Shown piece after piece: positions 1-34,655 of a stretch of DNA of 64,000 nucleotides. The first letter of the stretch is position 1. Each line of letters starts with the position of its first letter. Made by a program: the position numbers and the translations under genes. The stretch is from Delphinapterus leucas (lineage: Eukaryota > Chordata > Mammalia > Artiodactyla > Monodontidae). The notes under the pieces were generated by a model that did no database searches, had not been told where the DNA came from, and saw only the letters and a program-made list of their open reading frames with translations. The stretch spans positions 956,384-1,020,383 of the forward strand of contig NW_022098037.1 of the NCBI RefSeq assembly GCF_002288925.2. The letters run 5' to 3'.

Positions 1-451
1 TCCCTCCCCATGAGAACCACACCCATTTTTTTCTTCTAATAGGTGAACCTCCAGCATACCCGACCCAGAAAGAACTGCAGCCAGGACAGAACTTCTAAGT
101 GCTCACAAGTTTCCCTTGCCAATCTATTCCTAACAGCATTAGAAAGCAATGTTTTAGGCCCTGACAGAAAAGTCAGTGAAGTGGTAGACAGAGCATACGA
201 AACCTCAGTCTAGCACAGGCCAGCTTTTAGTGTGTGGTGCTGCACTATATGGCCAATCAGCAAATTGCAGACAGCTCCCCAAAATGACACACTGAACACA
301 GTTATCTCCTGAGGGCACCAAATTCAACCTGAATTCAACCCTAAGTAAGGGATGCTCAGCAGTGAGGCTGTGGGAAAACTTTAATTTCTGATGATTAAGT
401 TTCAGAACTCTTTTTCTTCAGAACTGGTTTGGTGTGTTTTTTTCTTTAGCT

Positions 452-622
452 CAGTGGTTTCAGAACCTTGGCTGCAATGGAATTATTGAGGGGTGGGGAG
501 GGTAGAAGGGGAGGCTTTAACAAATATCGATGCCTGGATCCCACCCTCAGAGATGCTGGTTTAATATCTTGGGCCACTAGAGCTTAAAAAACGCCCCCAA
601 GTGACTAATGTGCAGCCAAAAG
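452..622. mobile_element. MER5A-like hAT-Charlie nonautonomous DNA transposon
   Basis: It starts CAGTGGTTTCAGAACCTTGG and carries the internal phrase GATGCCTGGATCCCACCCTC. It ends with inverted-repeat remnant AATGTGCAGCCAAAAG. This is the MER5A pattern as I know it; the outer end is decayed. Confidence 0.75.
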
Positions 623-1369
623 ACATTCTACTTCCTTCCAGATATCCCTATACCAACAGTTAGCTCCCCATTCTATCCCTTAATTTTCACATAAGAAACC
701 TGAGTAGTTAGCCAGGTCACATACACTGCCCTGGGTTTCACAATGCTTTGAGTTGAGATTTGGGGATTAAGGTTCACTCTCTCCCTTAAGTTATCCAGCG
801 CCCTTGAAAGCAACCATCTGACTCCAAAATCCTTGCATTCTTCTTCCATCTCCGCTAAATTGTTCTATGGTGGCTGCTAACCAGTATCCAAGGACCTTAT
901 CCTCAGGGGCCTCGTGGAACCTGGCGACTAAGGACAAGAGCTTGATAAGCTGATTACTGCAGCTGCTAGCTTTCCATCCAGAATACAGAGGGGGGTGGCA
1001 CTGCCTTTTCATCCTACCCAACATAACCAGTTCAAAGGTTCCTTATTTCCCTGAAGGTCTTTTGCCTACAACCCATTCTTTGGAACCGATCTGGACAACA
1101 GTTAAAGCTCTTTTGTTTGCAAGCAAAAAAAAATAATAATAATAAGTCAGTGATCTTACTTAGCTTAAAGAAATAAAAATATATTAGAATAGATGGATCC
1201 TGGGATAGTTCACAGATGCAAATAAACTATGAAAGAACCAAAACTCAGGAAATGGGACACCTCTGATAAACTTCTCCTTGCGGTGCTACCATAAAAGTCA
1301 TCCAACTCTGATGTCTCAGCCCCTCTGTCTCTCCATTCAAGTTTCAAATTCCCACGGGAAAATCGGTTT

Positions 1370-1520
1370 GGCTCAGCTCAGCGTTAGGTCTTCCCCCATC
1401 AATCAGCTGTGGCAGCGCAGCAGGGCTGACGCACAGACGCCACCACGCAGGCAAGAGGGAAATGTAAATGACGCGGCCGCCCCAACAGAAGTCTACTTCA
1501 ATTTCCCACGTTTGTGAGCT
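1370..1520. promoter_or_regulatory. CpG-enriched unique segment downstream of NDUFA12
   Basis: About eleven CpGs occur in 150 bp within an AT-rich, CpG-poor region, including a NotI site (GCGGCCGC) and TGACGC motifs. No repeat family is recognised. It may be an enhancer or a small orphan CpG island. Confidence 0.3.
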
Positions 1521-1591
1521 TCTGTTTTGCAGCTGACAAATGACAAAGTTAAGGGCAAAAAAGCACAACAGACATGGCTTAATCAAATAAC

Positions 1592-1597
1592 TTTAAT
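1592..1597 (-). terminator. NDUFA12: Candidate NDUFA12 polyadenylation signal (ATTAAA)
   Basis: ATTAAA reads on the minus strand about 78 nt after the stop codon; no AATAAA lies between it and the stop. This would give a short 3' UTR of roughly 100 nt, which is normal for a small OXPHOS gene. The cleavage site itself cannot be read from sequence. Confidence 0.55.
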
Positions 1598-1674
1598 CAA
1601 GTTAACAGTAAGCAGCAGAAGTACAATTACAGGAAAAGCCCCATATTTTACATGTAAATTGTTTTTCCTTGTCT

Positions 1675-24911
<23,237 letters not shown>

Positions 24912-25021
24912 CTCGTCCCGCAGGCCCCGCCTCTCTGGCGCGCTGCGGAAAACCCACCGGGGGGAAGCGGCCACTCAGCAGCAGGGAGCCGACCACAGAA
25001 GGTTCCCTCGCACGCGCAGCA

Positions 25022-25032
25022 CGCGGAAGTGG
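25022..25032 (+). promoter_or_regulatory. ETS/GABP-type site
   Basis: CGCGGAAGTGG contains the GGAAGTG core bound by ETS proteins such as GABP (NRF-2). It lies 4 bp from the NRF1 palindrome. The NRF1 + ETS pair is a known signature of OXPHOS gene promoters. Confidence 0.65.
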
Positions 25033-25035
25033 TTT

Positions 25036-25047
25036 TGCGCATGCGCG
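25036..25047. promoter_or_regulatory. NRF1 binding site, perfect palindromic core
   Basis: TGCGCATGCGCG matches the NRF1 consensus YGCGCAYGCGCR exactly. NRF1 is the classic activator of nuclear genes for respiratory-chain subunits. The site lies about 125 bp upstream of the NDUFA12 ATG. A weaker relative (CGCACGCGCA) lies near 25009. Confidence 0.8.
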
Positions 25048-25099
25048 GGAGCGCGCGGGTCTGGAGCTCCCCCGTCAGGCCTCTTCCCGCTTTCCAGAA

Positions 25100-26030
25100 A
25101 AGGTGCGGTTTGTTGATTTCCCTCCGAAGCAAAATTTTCAGAGATTGCATTTAGAAGGCCGGACATGCAGTGGAAATCTCACCTAAACTAGGCTTTCCCA
25201 GGTGAAGGTTCCTCCTTTGGGGACCTCAGTTTCCTTATCTAAAGTGATTGCCTGACTACTCCAAAAATCCTTTCTAGAGCCAAGATTCTTTGGAAACAAG
25301 ATACCATTAAGGAATTCAATATTAAGCACGAAATGATACTGCACATTCAGAAGTAAGCACATTCGACACCGGCATTGTGGTAGGCGACTGAGGAGGAGGA
25401 ATAGAAAAGTACGAGATTAAATATCTACTCTCAAGTATTTAGTGATTTAGTTGCAAGTTTAAAATTAAAAATTTAGATATTTAAAGTGTATTCGAAAAAT
25501 AATCCATGCATAAATTTTTTAAATAAAGGGAATGAAATGAACGCTATTATTTATAATTTTCTAGCAGCTAACTTTACAACTTTAAATATGCTTTAAAACC
25601 TATATTTCTTGATCCATCAGTTTGGAAGTCTCTGATTGCCAACTATTTGAGATGAGAAACTTAGCACATGGTCACTTCCTTCACCTCATCCCATCCTTTG
25701 CTCTTCCAGACTCGTCTACCATATCATTTCTTTAAAAATGTCAAGATTTATATTCTAATCCATCTGAAAGTTTTCATAATTGTCTAAAGAGTTTTATAAA
25801 TTGAAACACAACATTATTTCTTGAGAGGACAAAGAAATAAGACTGGACCCAGAGAAGAGATGTAATTTTATGCTACTAAATCTTCAACCCCAAAAGAAAA
25901 ACCTCCAAATATTAGGATCAAATTTTCTTTTCTTAGATTCTATCAGTTGCTCAAAATCCAATGTCACATTGGAATTTATTTTATGTTGAACTGTGGCTTG
26001 TTTTCCTGTTTAAAAAAACCTCTATCTGAA
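25100..26030. other. Intergenic segment without recognised features
   Basis: AT-rich sequence upstream of the NDUFA12 promoter. No gene or repeat family recognised. Confidence 0.4.
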
Positions 26031-26079
26031 TTATTCCAATATATATCTAAGAACTGTTTTAAAAACATAACCATATTAC

Positions 26080-26960
26080 CATTATCTCACCTCAAAAAGT
26101 TAATAATTTCTTAATATAAAATATCCTCTGAGGAGGGTCAAATTTCCCCAATCGTTTCATAATTTTTTTAGTTTGTCCAAGTAAGGTCCGTATGTTGATT
26201 TTCTTTTAAATTTCTCTTAATGTATGGGATTCCCTTATTGTCCACCCCCTTTTTTTGTCTTTCCAATTTATTTGACAAAGAAACTGGTAATTTCTCCTGT
26301 AGAGTTTCCACTGTCTGGATTTTGTTGATTGTGTCCCTGTGTTCCTCTATCCCCTGTATTCCATATGTTAGTAATTAAACCTAGATGCTTGACAAAATTT
26401 GGGTTCTTTTTTTTAATATATACATTTATTTATTTTTTTTGGCTGCATTGCGTCTTCATTGCTGCGTGCAGGCTTTCTCTAGTTGCGGCGAGCAGGGGCT
26501 ACTCTTCTTTGCACGGGCTTTTCGTTGCAGTGGCTTCTCTTGTTGCGGAACACGGGCTCTAGGCACGCGGGCTTCAGTAGTTGTGGCTCACAGGCTTCCG
26601 TAGTTGTGGCTCACAGGCTTCAGTACTTGTGGCTCACGGGCTGTAGAGCGCAGGTTCAGTAGTTGTGGCTCACGGCCTTAGTTGCTCCGTGGCATGTGGG
26701 ATCTTCCCGGACCAGGGCTCGAACCCATGTGCCCTGCATTGGCATGTGGATTCTTAACCACTGCGCCACCAGGGAAGCCCTGGGTTCTTTTTTTAGTTGT
26801 TAAGTACATTTTCATAGGTGATGATATCCTTCTATTAAGAAGTACACAGGGTGTCTGCTTGTTTCATTTCCTGTGATTGTAGCAGCCACTGCTGAGCATT
26901 GCCTAAATAATTTCATTCCTTCTTTATTTATTAGCTACAAATCTATAAAGAGAAAACCCC
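26080..26960 (-). mobile_element. Ancient interspersed repeat, probably an L1M 3' UTR, split by a SINE
   Basis: Repeat-like text AGTTTGTCCAAGTAAGGTCCG, TGTAGAGTTTCCACTGTCTGG and, after the SINE, TTTTCATAGGTGATGATATCC resembles a family seen widely in mammals. I am unsure of the family name. Confidence 0.4.
26413..26780 (-). repeat. CHR SINE, long type, with internal unit expansion
   Basis: Reverse-oriented element ending CCACCAGGGAAGCCC and flanked by TGGGTTCTTTTTT on both sides. The internal AGTTGTGGCTCACAGGCTTC-like module is repeated three times, one more than usual. Confidence 0.93.
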
Positions 26961-27561
26961 TCAACTGTTTGGTTCCTGAAATACAGTTCATACAGGAAAG
27001 GCAGGAAAGATGCATGATTCTCTCCCTTATTTAACAGTTTTCAAAATTACAATTTGGTTTCCTAGCATCTTTGAGGGGTGTGTGTGTGTGTGGCAAAAAA
27101 CACAGAACATAAAATTTACCACCTTGATTGTCTTTAAGTATACAATAGTGTTAACTATGTACACATTGTTGTGCAACAGATCTCTATTTTTCATCTTGCA
27201 AAACTGAAACTCTGTGCCCATAGAACAATACTCCCCTTCCCCTCTACCCCCAACCCCCAGAAACCACCATTCTACTTTCTAAATGTTTGATACCTGCTAT
27301 AAATGGAATCATGTAGGACTTGTCTTTTTGCAACTGGCTTAAGTTTCATCCACGTTGTATCATGTGACAGGATTTCCTTTTTAAGGCTGAATAATATTCC
27401 ACTGTGTGTACATACCACATTTTCTTTATCCATTCATCTTTTGATGGGTGTTTTTAGTTGCTTCTACCTCTTGGCTATTGCAAATAATGCTGCAATGAAC
27501 ATGGGAGTGCAAATATCTCTTCTATATCCTGTTTTCAATTCCCTGGGATATATACCCAGAA

Positions 27562-27588
27562 GTGTGTGTGTGTGTGTGTGTGTGTGTA
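27562..27588 (+). repeat. (GT)n microsatellite
   Basis: About 13 GT units within the L1 fragment, followed by a CA/TA-rich patch; likely polymorphic. Confidence 0.9.
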
Positions 27589-28244
27589 CACATACATACA
27601 CACATATCACATATGCTGGATCATGTAGTAATTCTTTTTTTTTTTAAGAAGCTCCACAGTTTTCCATAATGGCTGCACCATGTTACATTTCTATCAACAA
27701 TGCAGAAGAGTTCCAATTTTTCCACGTCTTCACCAACACTTGTTATTTTCTGTTTTTTTATTGATAGTGGCCATCCTAATGGGTATAAGGTGATATCTTA
27801 CTGTGGCTTTGATTTGCATTTCCCTGATGATGAACGATGTTGAGTACCTTCTTATATGCTTGAGGCCATTTGTACTTCTTCTTTGGAGCAATGTTTATTC
27901 AAATTCTTTGCTCCTTAAAAAAATTTTTGTTGTTGTTCTTGGTGGTGGTGGTGACTTGTAGGATTTCTTATATATTATGGATATTAACCCCTTATCAGAT
28001 ACATGGTTTGCAAATATTTTCTCTCATTCTGTAAGTTGCCTTCTCACTGTTGTACTTTGCTGTGCAGAAGTTTCTAAGTTTGATATAGTCCCATATTTGT
28101 CTATTTTTGCTTTTGTTGCCTCTGCTTTTGGTGTCATACCCATGAAATTATTGCCAAATCCAATGTCATGAAGCTTTTCCCATAAGTTTTCTTCTAGGAG
28201 TTTTATAGTTTTCTGTTTTATGTATAGTGTTTCATTGACTTTGA

Positions 28245-28452
28245 TTTTTTTTTTTTTTTTTTTGGTACGCAGGCCTCTCACTGTTGTGGCCTCTCCTGTT
28301 GCAGAGCACAGGCTCCAGACGCGCAGGCTCAGCGGCCACGGCTCACGGGCCCAGCCGCTCCGCAGCATGTGGGATCTTCCCAGACTGGGCACAAACCCGT
28401 GTCCCCTGCATCGTCAGGAGGACTCTCAACCACTGCGCCACCAGGGAAGCCC
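28245..28452 (-). repeat. CHR SINE, short GC-rich subfamily
   Basis: Poly-T start, GCGCAGGCTCAGCGGCCACG, end CCACCAGGGAAGCCC. Inserted in the L1 fragment. Confidence 0.95.
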
Positions 28453-29030
28453 CCAGAGTGATTTTTATATTTGGCGTAAGGTAAGGGTTCAGCTTCATTC
28501 CTTTGCTTGTGGATATCCAGTTTTCCCAACACCATTTGCTGAAGAACTATCCTTTACCTATAGGGTATCCTTGGCATCCTTGTTTAAGATCGTTTGACCA
28601 TATACTTGAGAGTTTATTTTGGAGTTCTCTATTCTGTTGCATTGATCACCATACTGTTTTGATTACTGTAGCCCTGTAATAAAATTTGAAATCAGGAAAT
28701 GTGAGGCCTCTATCTTTGTTTGAAGCCATCTGGGCTTTTCTTTATTGGGAGATTTTTATTACTTATCAAATGTCCTTGATAGTTACAGGTCCATTCATAT
28801 TTTTTATTTCTTCAAGATTCAGTTTTGGTAGGTTGTGTTTCTAGGAATTTATCCATCTAGTTTGTTGGCATGTAATTGTTGGCATTATAATGACTCTTAA
28901 AATCCTTTATATTTCTGTGGCATCAGTTGTAATGTCTCCCTTTCATTGCTGATTTTTGTTGTCTTTTATTTTTTTCTTAGTCTAGCTAAGGGTTTGCTAA
29001 ACTTGTTGATCTTTTAAAAAAAACAAGTCT

Positions 29031-29226
29031 TGGGACTTCCCTGGTGGTCCAGTGGGTAAGACTCCACGCTCCCAATGCAGGGGCCCTGGTCAGGGAACTA
29101 GATCCTATGTGCATGCTGCAATTAAGAAGTCCACATGCCACAACTAAGAAGACCGCATACCACAACAAAGATCCCATGTGCTGCAACTAAGATCCAGTAC
29201 AGCCAAAATAAATAAATATTTTAAAA
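29031..29226 (+). repeat. CHR-related SINE, shorter variant
   Basis: GGGACTTCCCTGGTGGTCCAG head, GGTCAGGGAACTAGATCC, three CCACAACTAAGAAG-type modules and CAGCCAAAATAAATAAATAT tail. Inserted in the L1 fragment. Confidence 0.9.
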
Positions 29227-29837
29227 ATGTTTAAAAAAACCCTCTTAGTTTCACTGATTTTTTTCCTATTCTTTATTTCATTTATTTCTGCTCTAATCTA
29301 CTACTTCCTTCCCTCTGCTAACTTTGGGTTTGGTTTGTTCTTTTTCTATTTTCTTGAGGTGTAAATACTGATAGGGAAGGACTTACTATTGCCATTTTGT
29401 TAATTGTTTTCTGCGTGTCTTGTTATTTTGTTCTTTTCCTCTCTTGCTGCCTTACTTTGTGTTTTATTTTTTGTAGTGACTTACTTTGATTACTTTCTCA
29501 TTTTTTTCTGTGTATCTTCTATAGGTATTTTCTTTGTGTTTACCATGTCCTTAGAACTTTCAAAGTATCATTATGAACTCATGGATTTAAATATGTTATG
29601 TTGCAATCTATTACAGCTACTATTCTAATTAATTACCAAGTTATCTTATCTCTGGCAATTAGAAAGCTCTTCAGATTGATGCTTGAGTCCTTGAGACACA
29701 ACCCAGTGATTTTTGTTAGCTTTCTTCCTTCTGGTGTGAGATGTCTCTATACTTACCTTGAAAGTATGTCTCCTGCCCTAGATCTACAATCAGCCATTTC
29801 TCTAGGGAGACCTTCCCTAGGGTTTTTTACTTGTTCA

Positions 29838-30035
29838 AACCTTAGCTCTATCACTTCCTAGCTAGCTATATTGGGCACGCTGCTTAGCATCTATAAACCT
29901 CAGTTTACTCATTTGTAACACAGGGCTAATAATACTACCTACCTCAAGGAACTTTGTGGGGATTAAAAAAGAGAAGGCACAAAAAACACTTAACCCAGTT
30001 CTAGTTCTCAATAAATGTTAGTTTGATAAATTACT
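29838..30035 (+). repeat. MIR SINE
   Basis: CACTTCCTAGCTAGCTATATTGGG, AACCTCAGTTTACTCATTTG, TTCTCAATAAATGTTAG. Confidence 0.8.
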
Positions 30036-30099
30036 TCTTAATAACAGAAGAGGCATATGCCTTCTTGAATAAAGTTTTCACAGATTATTTTGATTTCCT

Positions 30100-31110
30100 A
30101 TCCTGTGCTTCTAGGTGAATGAATCTTACTACATCTTTGATCCTACATACTTTTCTTTCTTAGAATGCCATCATTTGTTTGCTTGTTTTTGTTTTTATTT
30201 GTTTTGGTGGAGTACATTATTGAGGCATTCTTTTTCCCAAAAATGCATTTTGGAAATAAAATTTATCTCTTTATTACCTAGACATAGAGTTCTAAGTTCA
30301 AAATGATTTTTCCATATAACTTAGGAAGCATTGGTACATTGACCTCTAATATCTAATATAGTTGATAAGAATCTTGCTGCCAATCTGATACTTATTCCAT
30401 TTCAAGAAATGTGTTTTTCAGATATTTCTTTCTCTTTAAAGTTCTGAAATTTCATGAGGATTTATCTTGGGCTTTTTTTGGTTGATCCTTGTTGGAATTC
30501 AACACTGTCTTTATGGAGATGGGTCATTCTTAGTTATAGAAATTGTTCTTTCAATAATTTTCCCACTCCATCTTCTGTTTCTTCTTTTCAGAATCTGGAT
30601 ATAAGGTAAACACTGGCCCTTCTGGATTGATCTGTCATATCTCTTAACTTTACTTGCATATTTTCCATTTCCGCCTTTGTGGTTTACATTCTGAGCCACT
30701 TTTTCACCTTTATGTACCAGTTCACTAATTTGTTTCTTATTTAGGTACAGTATATTCAGTCTTGATACAGAATTTTTTCCCCAGTTCAATGCTGATAGTT
30801 TTGATTTCAAGGACTCTTTCTTGATGTCTGATTGCTCCTTTTACATAACATCTTGTTCTGATTTTTGTCATTGACTTAATATTACTACAAAGCCAAAAAA
30901 AAAAAAAAAGCCAAAGAGATATGCAGAATCCATTCAGATAATATTGCCTTGCTCATGTGAACAAAAATAATGCCAGAAATCTTTATTCTATCTTCCGCAA
31001 TCTAATCTGCTGTTTAGCTCATCCATTTATTTTTCTTCTTTTAAATTCAGTCCATTGAACATATGTACTTGGTTGAAAGAATCATAAAGGTCTGCCTCTG
31101 GACCCAATTT
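30100..31110 (-). mobile_element. Possible ancient LINE fragment
   Basis: Antisense text such as GAGGATTTATCTTGGGCTTT, CTTTCAATAATTTTCCCACTCC and TCTGCTGTTTAGCTCATCC resembles an old L1-type region. Strongly diverged; the assignment is tentative. Confidence 0.35.
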
Positions 31111-31529
31111 CCAACTCCCTAAAACAGTTGGGAATTGTTTCAACTCTTTAGTTGCTTATCTTTTTTTGTTTTGTTTTGTTTATCTTATATTCACTACCAT
31201 ATCTAAAAATTACATGCTTATATTATTTCTAGATTTTTCTGATTTTAGGCATTATCTGACTTCCCAACATAGAAGACAAGGACTTAGCTGTTTTGCCACA
31301 CACACACACACTCACTCTGTCCCATTCTCCAATATAGTTCACTGAATTTTTTGGTACGTATCCATGTAAGGGCCAGTTTATGCTTACAACTTCTCAAGAA
31401 CTTACTTCTCTCCCCTGGATACAGGGAATTTTGGAGATGTGAAGGTCTAAAATTACCTAATTTTTTTAAACAAGGCTTATTTATTTTTTATCAAATATCG
31501 TGAATAATACATACTGAAGTCTAAGTCTA

Positions 31530-31887
31530 GGGCTTCCCTGGTGGCTCAGTGGTTAAGAATCCGCCAGCCAATGCAGTGGACACAGGGTCGAGCCCTGGTC
31601 CAGGAAAATCCCACATGCCATGGAGCAACCAAGCCCGTGCACCACAACTACTGGGCCTGCACTCTAGATCCCGCAAACCATAACTAAGGAGCCTGCAAGC
31701 CACAACTACTGAACCCACGTGCCTAGAGCCCGTGCTCCACAACAAGAGAAGCCACCACAATGAGAAGCCCGCATACCGCAATGAGGAGTAACCCCTGCTC
31801 ACTGCAACCAGAGAAAGCCCGTGCACAGCAATGAAGACCCAACGCAGCCAAAAATAAATAAAATACATTTATTTAAAAAAAGTAATA
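31530..31887 (+). repeat. CHR SINE, long type
   Basis: GGCTTCCCTGGTGGCTCAG to CAGCCAAAAATAAATAAAAT. Perfect target duplication AAGTCTAAGTCTA at 31517-31529 and 31888-31900. Confidence 0.95.
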
Positions 31888-31965
31888 AAGTCTAAGTCTA
31901 TTTAATCTTAAGAATGTACAACCAAGCTTAAGAAATATAATACTATCTGTAACAGATTTTCTTAA

Positions 31966-32120
31966 AAAATGGCTGCAAAAAAATTCTGGTTCCCTATACA
32001 CTTCCAGAATTTTGCCATTCCCCATCAAGAGGAACAGTTTATTTCCCCCTGAATTTGGGAGGCCTTTGTGTCTGCCTCAATGAATAAAATTATATGGAAG
32101 CAATGCTGCTTGGTTTCTGA
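31966..32120 (+). repeat. MLT1-like fragment
   Basis: AATTTGGGAGGCCTTTGTGTC and CCTCAATGAATAAAATTATATGG fit a decayed MLT1. Confidence 0.4.
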
Positions 32121-32122
32121 GT

Positions 32123-32462
32123 GCTGTGGTCTGGATGTGTCTCCCCAAAGTTCATGTTGAAATTCTAACCCCCAAAGGTGATGGTATTAGTAGGTGGGGC
32201 CTTTGAGAGATACTTAAGTCATAAGGGCGGACCCTCATGAATGGTAGTAGTGCCTTTTAAAAGAGGCTCCTTAGCCCTTTCCACCATGGGAGGACACTGC
32301 AGGAAGTCAGCATTCTGCAACATGCAAGCTGGCCTTTACAAGAACCTCACTGACCATGTTGGCTCCCTGATCTTGAACTTCCAGCCTCCAGAACTGTGAG
32401 GAAACAAATGTCTGTTGTTTATGAGCCACCCAGTTTATGGTATTTTATTATGAATATGATGA
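32123..32462 (+). mobile_element. MaLR-type solo LTR
   Basis: GGTCTGGATGTGTCTCCCC, AAGGTGATGGTATTAGTAGG, CTTCCAGCCTCCAGAACTGTG, TTTATGAGCCACCCAGTTTATGG. This is a common ERVL-MaLR LTR pattern; the subfamily is not certain. Confidence 0.65.
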
Positions 32463-32844
32463 AATCATATGGCTACAAAATGACACAGCTAGAATTTAAA
32501 CTCAGCTCTACCTCTCTGGTTTCCACTGGCTCTCTATATCAACACTTGCCCCAAAAGCCACGTGGAAATTACCCTTCATTTCTCACAAAATGGAGCCCAT
32601 GTCTGTAGCTGAGTAGTTTTTTCATCTTTCTTCCTGCCCACAGAAGTTTGAAGGTCCAAAAGCCTTTTATACTTTGCACTGTTCTGTATCTTTTAGCCCA
32701 AGATGACACAATTAACTTCTTGCAGTTTCTTATGTATCAATTTATAAAGGAACCCCATTAGACAAAAGGCATACAAACCAGCAAATCTTGTCAAGATAAG
32801 CCTTTGTCTATACTGGGCTTCTAGTGAGGCTGCCGAGATACATC

Positions 32845-33195
32845 CTTTTCTAAAAATGGCTACAACACTTCTGGTTCCACATACTCTTCTAGGAGTTTGC
32901 CACTTCTGCACAGAGCTTTGTGACATCTTTGATGCAGAAATCAGAGCCAATATTAAAGCCTTCTGGTTTTAGCCTCACCTGAAGTCCCAGCAGATAGCCA
33001 CTACGTGTCTTCCAGACACATGTGTGAGTGATTCCAAAGATTCCAACCCCTGCCCACTGAGCTGACGCAGCTGTGGCTGCATGGATCAGATAAGCTGTCC
33101 CTGCCAAGCTCTGACCTCGCAGATTAGAGCACAATACATTTTGTTGTTTTAAACCACCACTTTTTGGGGTGGTTTGTTACAAAGCAATAGAGAAC
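32845..33195 (+). mobile_element. MLT1 LTR, decayed
   Basis: AATGGCTACAACACTTCTGG, GATCAGATAAGCTGTCCCTGCC and the TTGTTGTTTTAAACCACCAC ... GGTGGTTTGTTACAAAGCAATAG end. Confidence 0.6.
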
Positions 33196-34025
33196 TGGAG
33201 CACCACGTACACTCTGGTAGCCCCTTGTATGTCCTACCCTGTTTGCATCCTGCTCCTACTCCTCCAGAAGTAGTACAGACTGTTTTCTTGCTCTTACAAT
33301 GCGAACATGAACATTTTTGTATGCCTCATGATACACACATAAGAGTTTCTCTAGGGCAAGTAACAGATACATGCATGTTAAACTTTACTATATAATGTAA
33401 AATGACTGGAGATGATTGTTATCAACCGACACTGCCACCATCAATGTACAAGGGTTGCTCCATACACTCTACACTTGGTATTGCCAAACTGGGTGCAAAT
33501 CAGGTTGCTTCTCAGATTTACCCACTGAAGCTAAGTCTGCTGAGTTGATCACAGCTAATATTTTTTCCAGCTTTCAAAATATTGTGGCTCTCATTTCTCT
33601 GACAGTATTTTTGTGTATATGAGATAATGCCTTAAAAAAATCCTTGGCTGTGCTTCAATGTAGTTTTAGGAAGGGGTTTGAATCATGTATGTGTTGAAGG
33701 CATAGTCTTTCACCATGGATTGATTTTTAAGATTTCACCAAGTTTTTTAAAATTTCTAAATGTTGCTTCTGCTTGCTTTAACGTCTGTTTGGTCATCTTT
33801 GTTGTTCCTGTTTCTTGCTTATATTTTGATTCCATTTTTTTCTTCTTAAGACATATCATGTGCAGTTATAATCATGTACAATTTCAATATCTAACATTAT
33901 CATTCAGGGTCCATATATATTGCTTATTGCTGGCTCACTCAAGTGGCTTGTTTCCTTGTGAGTTTGATAATTTTGTGAGCTCATATTTGGTTGAGCTTAA
34001 TCTGTGACAGTTGGGGTTCTAAATT
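33196..34025. other. Intergenic segment without recognised features
   Basis: T-rich sequence; no gene or repeat family recognised with confidence. Confidence 0.35.
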
Positions 34026-34027
34026 AG

Positions 34028-34241
34028 AGTTCAGCAAACTACACCCCAAGGGCTAGGTCCAGTTCACTACCTGATTTTGTAAATGTTTTATTGGACCACT
34101 GCCATGCTCACTCATTTATGTATAGTCTATATAGCTGCTTTTGCACAACAGCAGGGTAGTTGCTTCAGACATGGTAAGGTCCTCAAAGTCAAAATAATGA
34201 CATTCTGGCCCTTTACAGAAAAGTGTGCAAAACTCTGATCT
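34028..34241. mobile_element. hAT-type nonautonomous DNA transposon fossil
   Basis: Starts TTCAGCAAACTACACCCCAAG; contains TTTTGTAAATGTTTTATTGG and ATAGTCTATATAGCTGCTTTTG; ends CTGGCCCTTTACAGAAAAGTG. A widespread mammalian MER element; subfamily name not certain. Confidence 0.65.
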
Positions 34242-34655
34242 AAATTATGAATGTTTTCTCCTGAGATTTTTATTTGCTTCTGCCAGGACCAGGGAGGGTT
34301 CGTGACCTGCAACAACCTTAGCTTCTTTGAGAACTCATGCCACTTCTTGTGAGCCCAGCAATAGATCAGAGGCCTTCAGGGTATCTATTCCACAATACTG
34401 CTAGAAGCAGCAATACATTATCTTCTTTGATTATACTGTTCTGATTTCAAGAATGGTATGGATCTTCTTTCATTTAACGGGTCAATCTTTCAGCCTAAGA
34501 GGCACAAGTCCTGTGGAACTTTTCTTGTGTTATTTAGTAATTTCCTTACTTCAAGTCTTTTCTCTTAGATTCTTACTATTAAAATGTTAGCCATCCTGCT
34601 CTGATTCTCTCATTTTGTCTTTTCTCATTTTCTATTTCTTTGTCTTTTGGTTATA

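Larger units (their letters stand above)
1..1574. other. Downstream flank of NDUFA12
   Basis: Apart from an MER5A-like transposon fossil (452-622) and a CpG cluster (1370-1520), nothing is recognisable. Short reading frames here have no family resemblance. Confidence 0.5.
24912..25100 (-). promoter_or_regulatory. NDUFA12: CpG-rich NDUFA12 promoter and 5' UTR
   Basis: A dense run of CpG dinucleotides lies immediately upstream of the NDUFA12 ATG, unlike the AT-rich surroundings. It holds a GC box (GGCCCCGCCTC near 24923), an ETS-type CGCGGAAGTGG and an NRF1 palindrome. I see no TATA box. No divergent gene is recognisable on the plus strand. The transcription start is not determinable from sequence alone. 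Confidence 0.8.
27090..29430 (-). mobile_element. L1 fragment, ORF2 C-terminal region and 3' end, non-coding
   Basis: A long antisense L1: AGGCTGAATAATATTCCACTG, CTTGGCTATTGCAAATAATGCTGC, TTGATTTGCATTTCCCTGATG, CAGTTTTCCCAACACCATTTGC, GTTTTGATTACTGTAGCCCTG, CTAACTTTGGGTTTGGTTTG. It corresponds to the reverse-transcriptase downstream half of ORF2 with many stops. Two CHR-type SINEs (28245-28452, 29031-29226) are nested in it. Confidence 0.85.

Noticed and set aside
28024..28392. 122-codon minus frame with L1 and SINE parts
   Set aside because: A chimera of L1 antisense and a SINE; not a gene.
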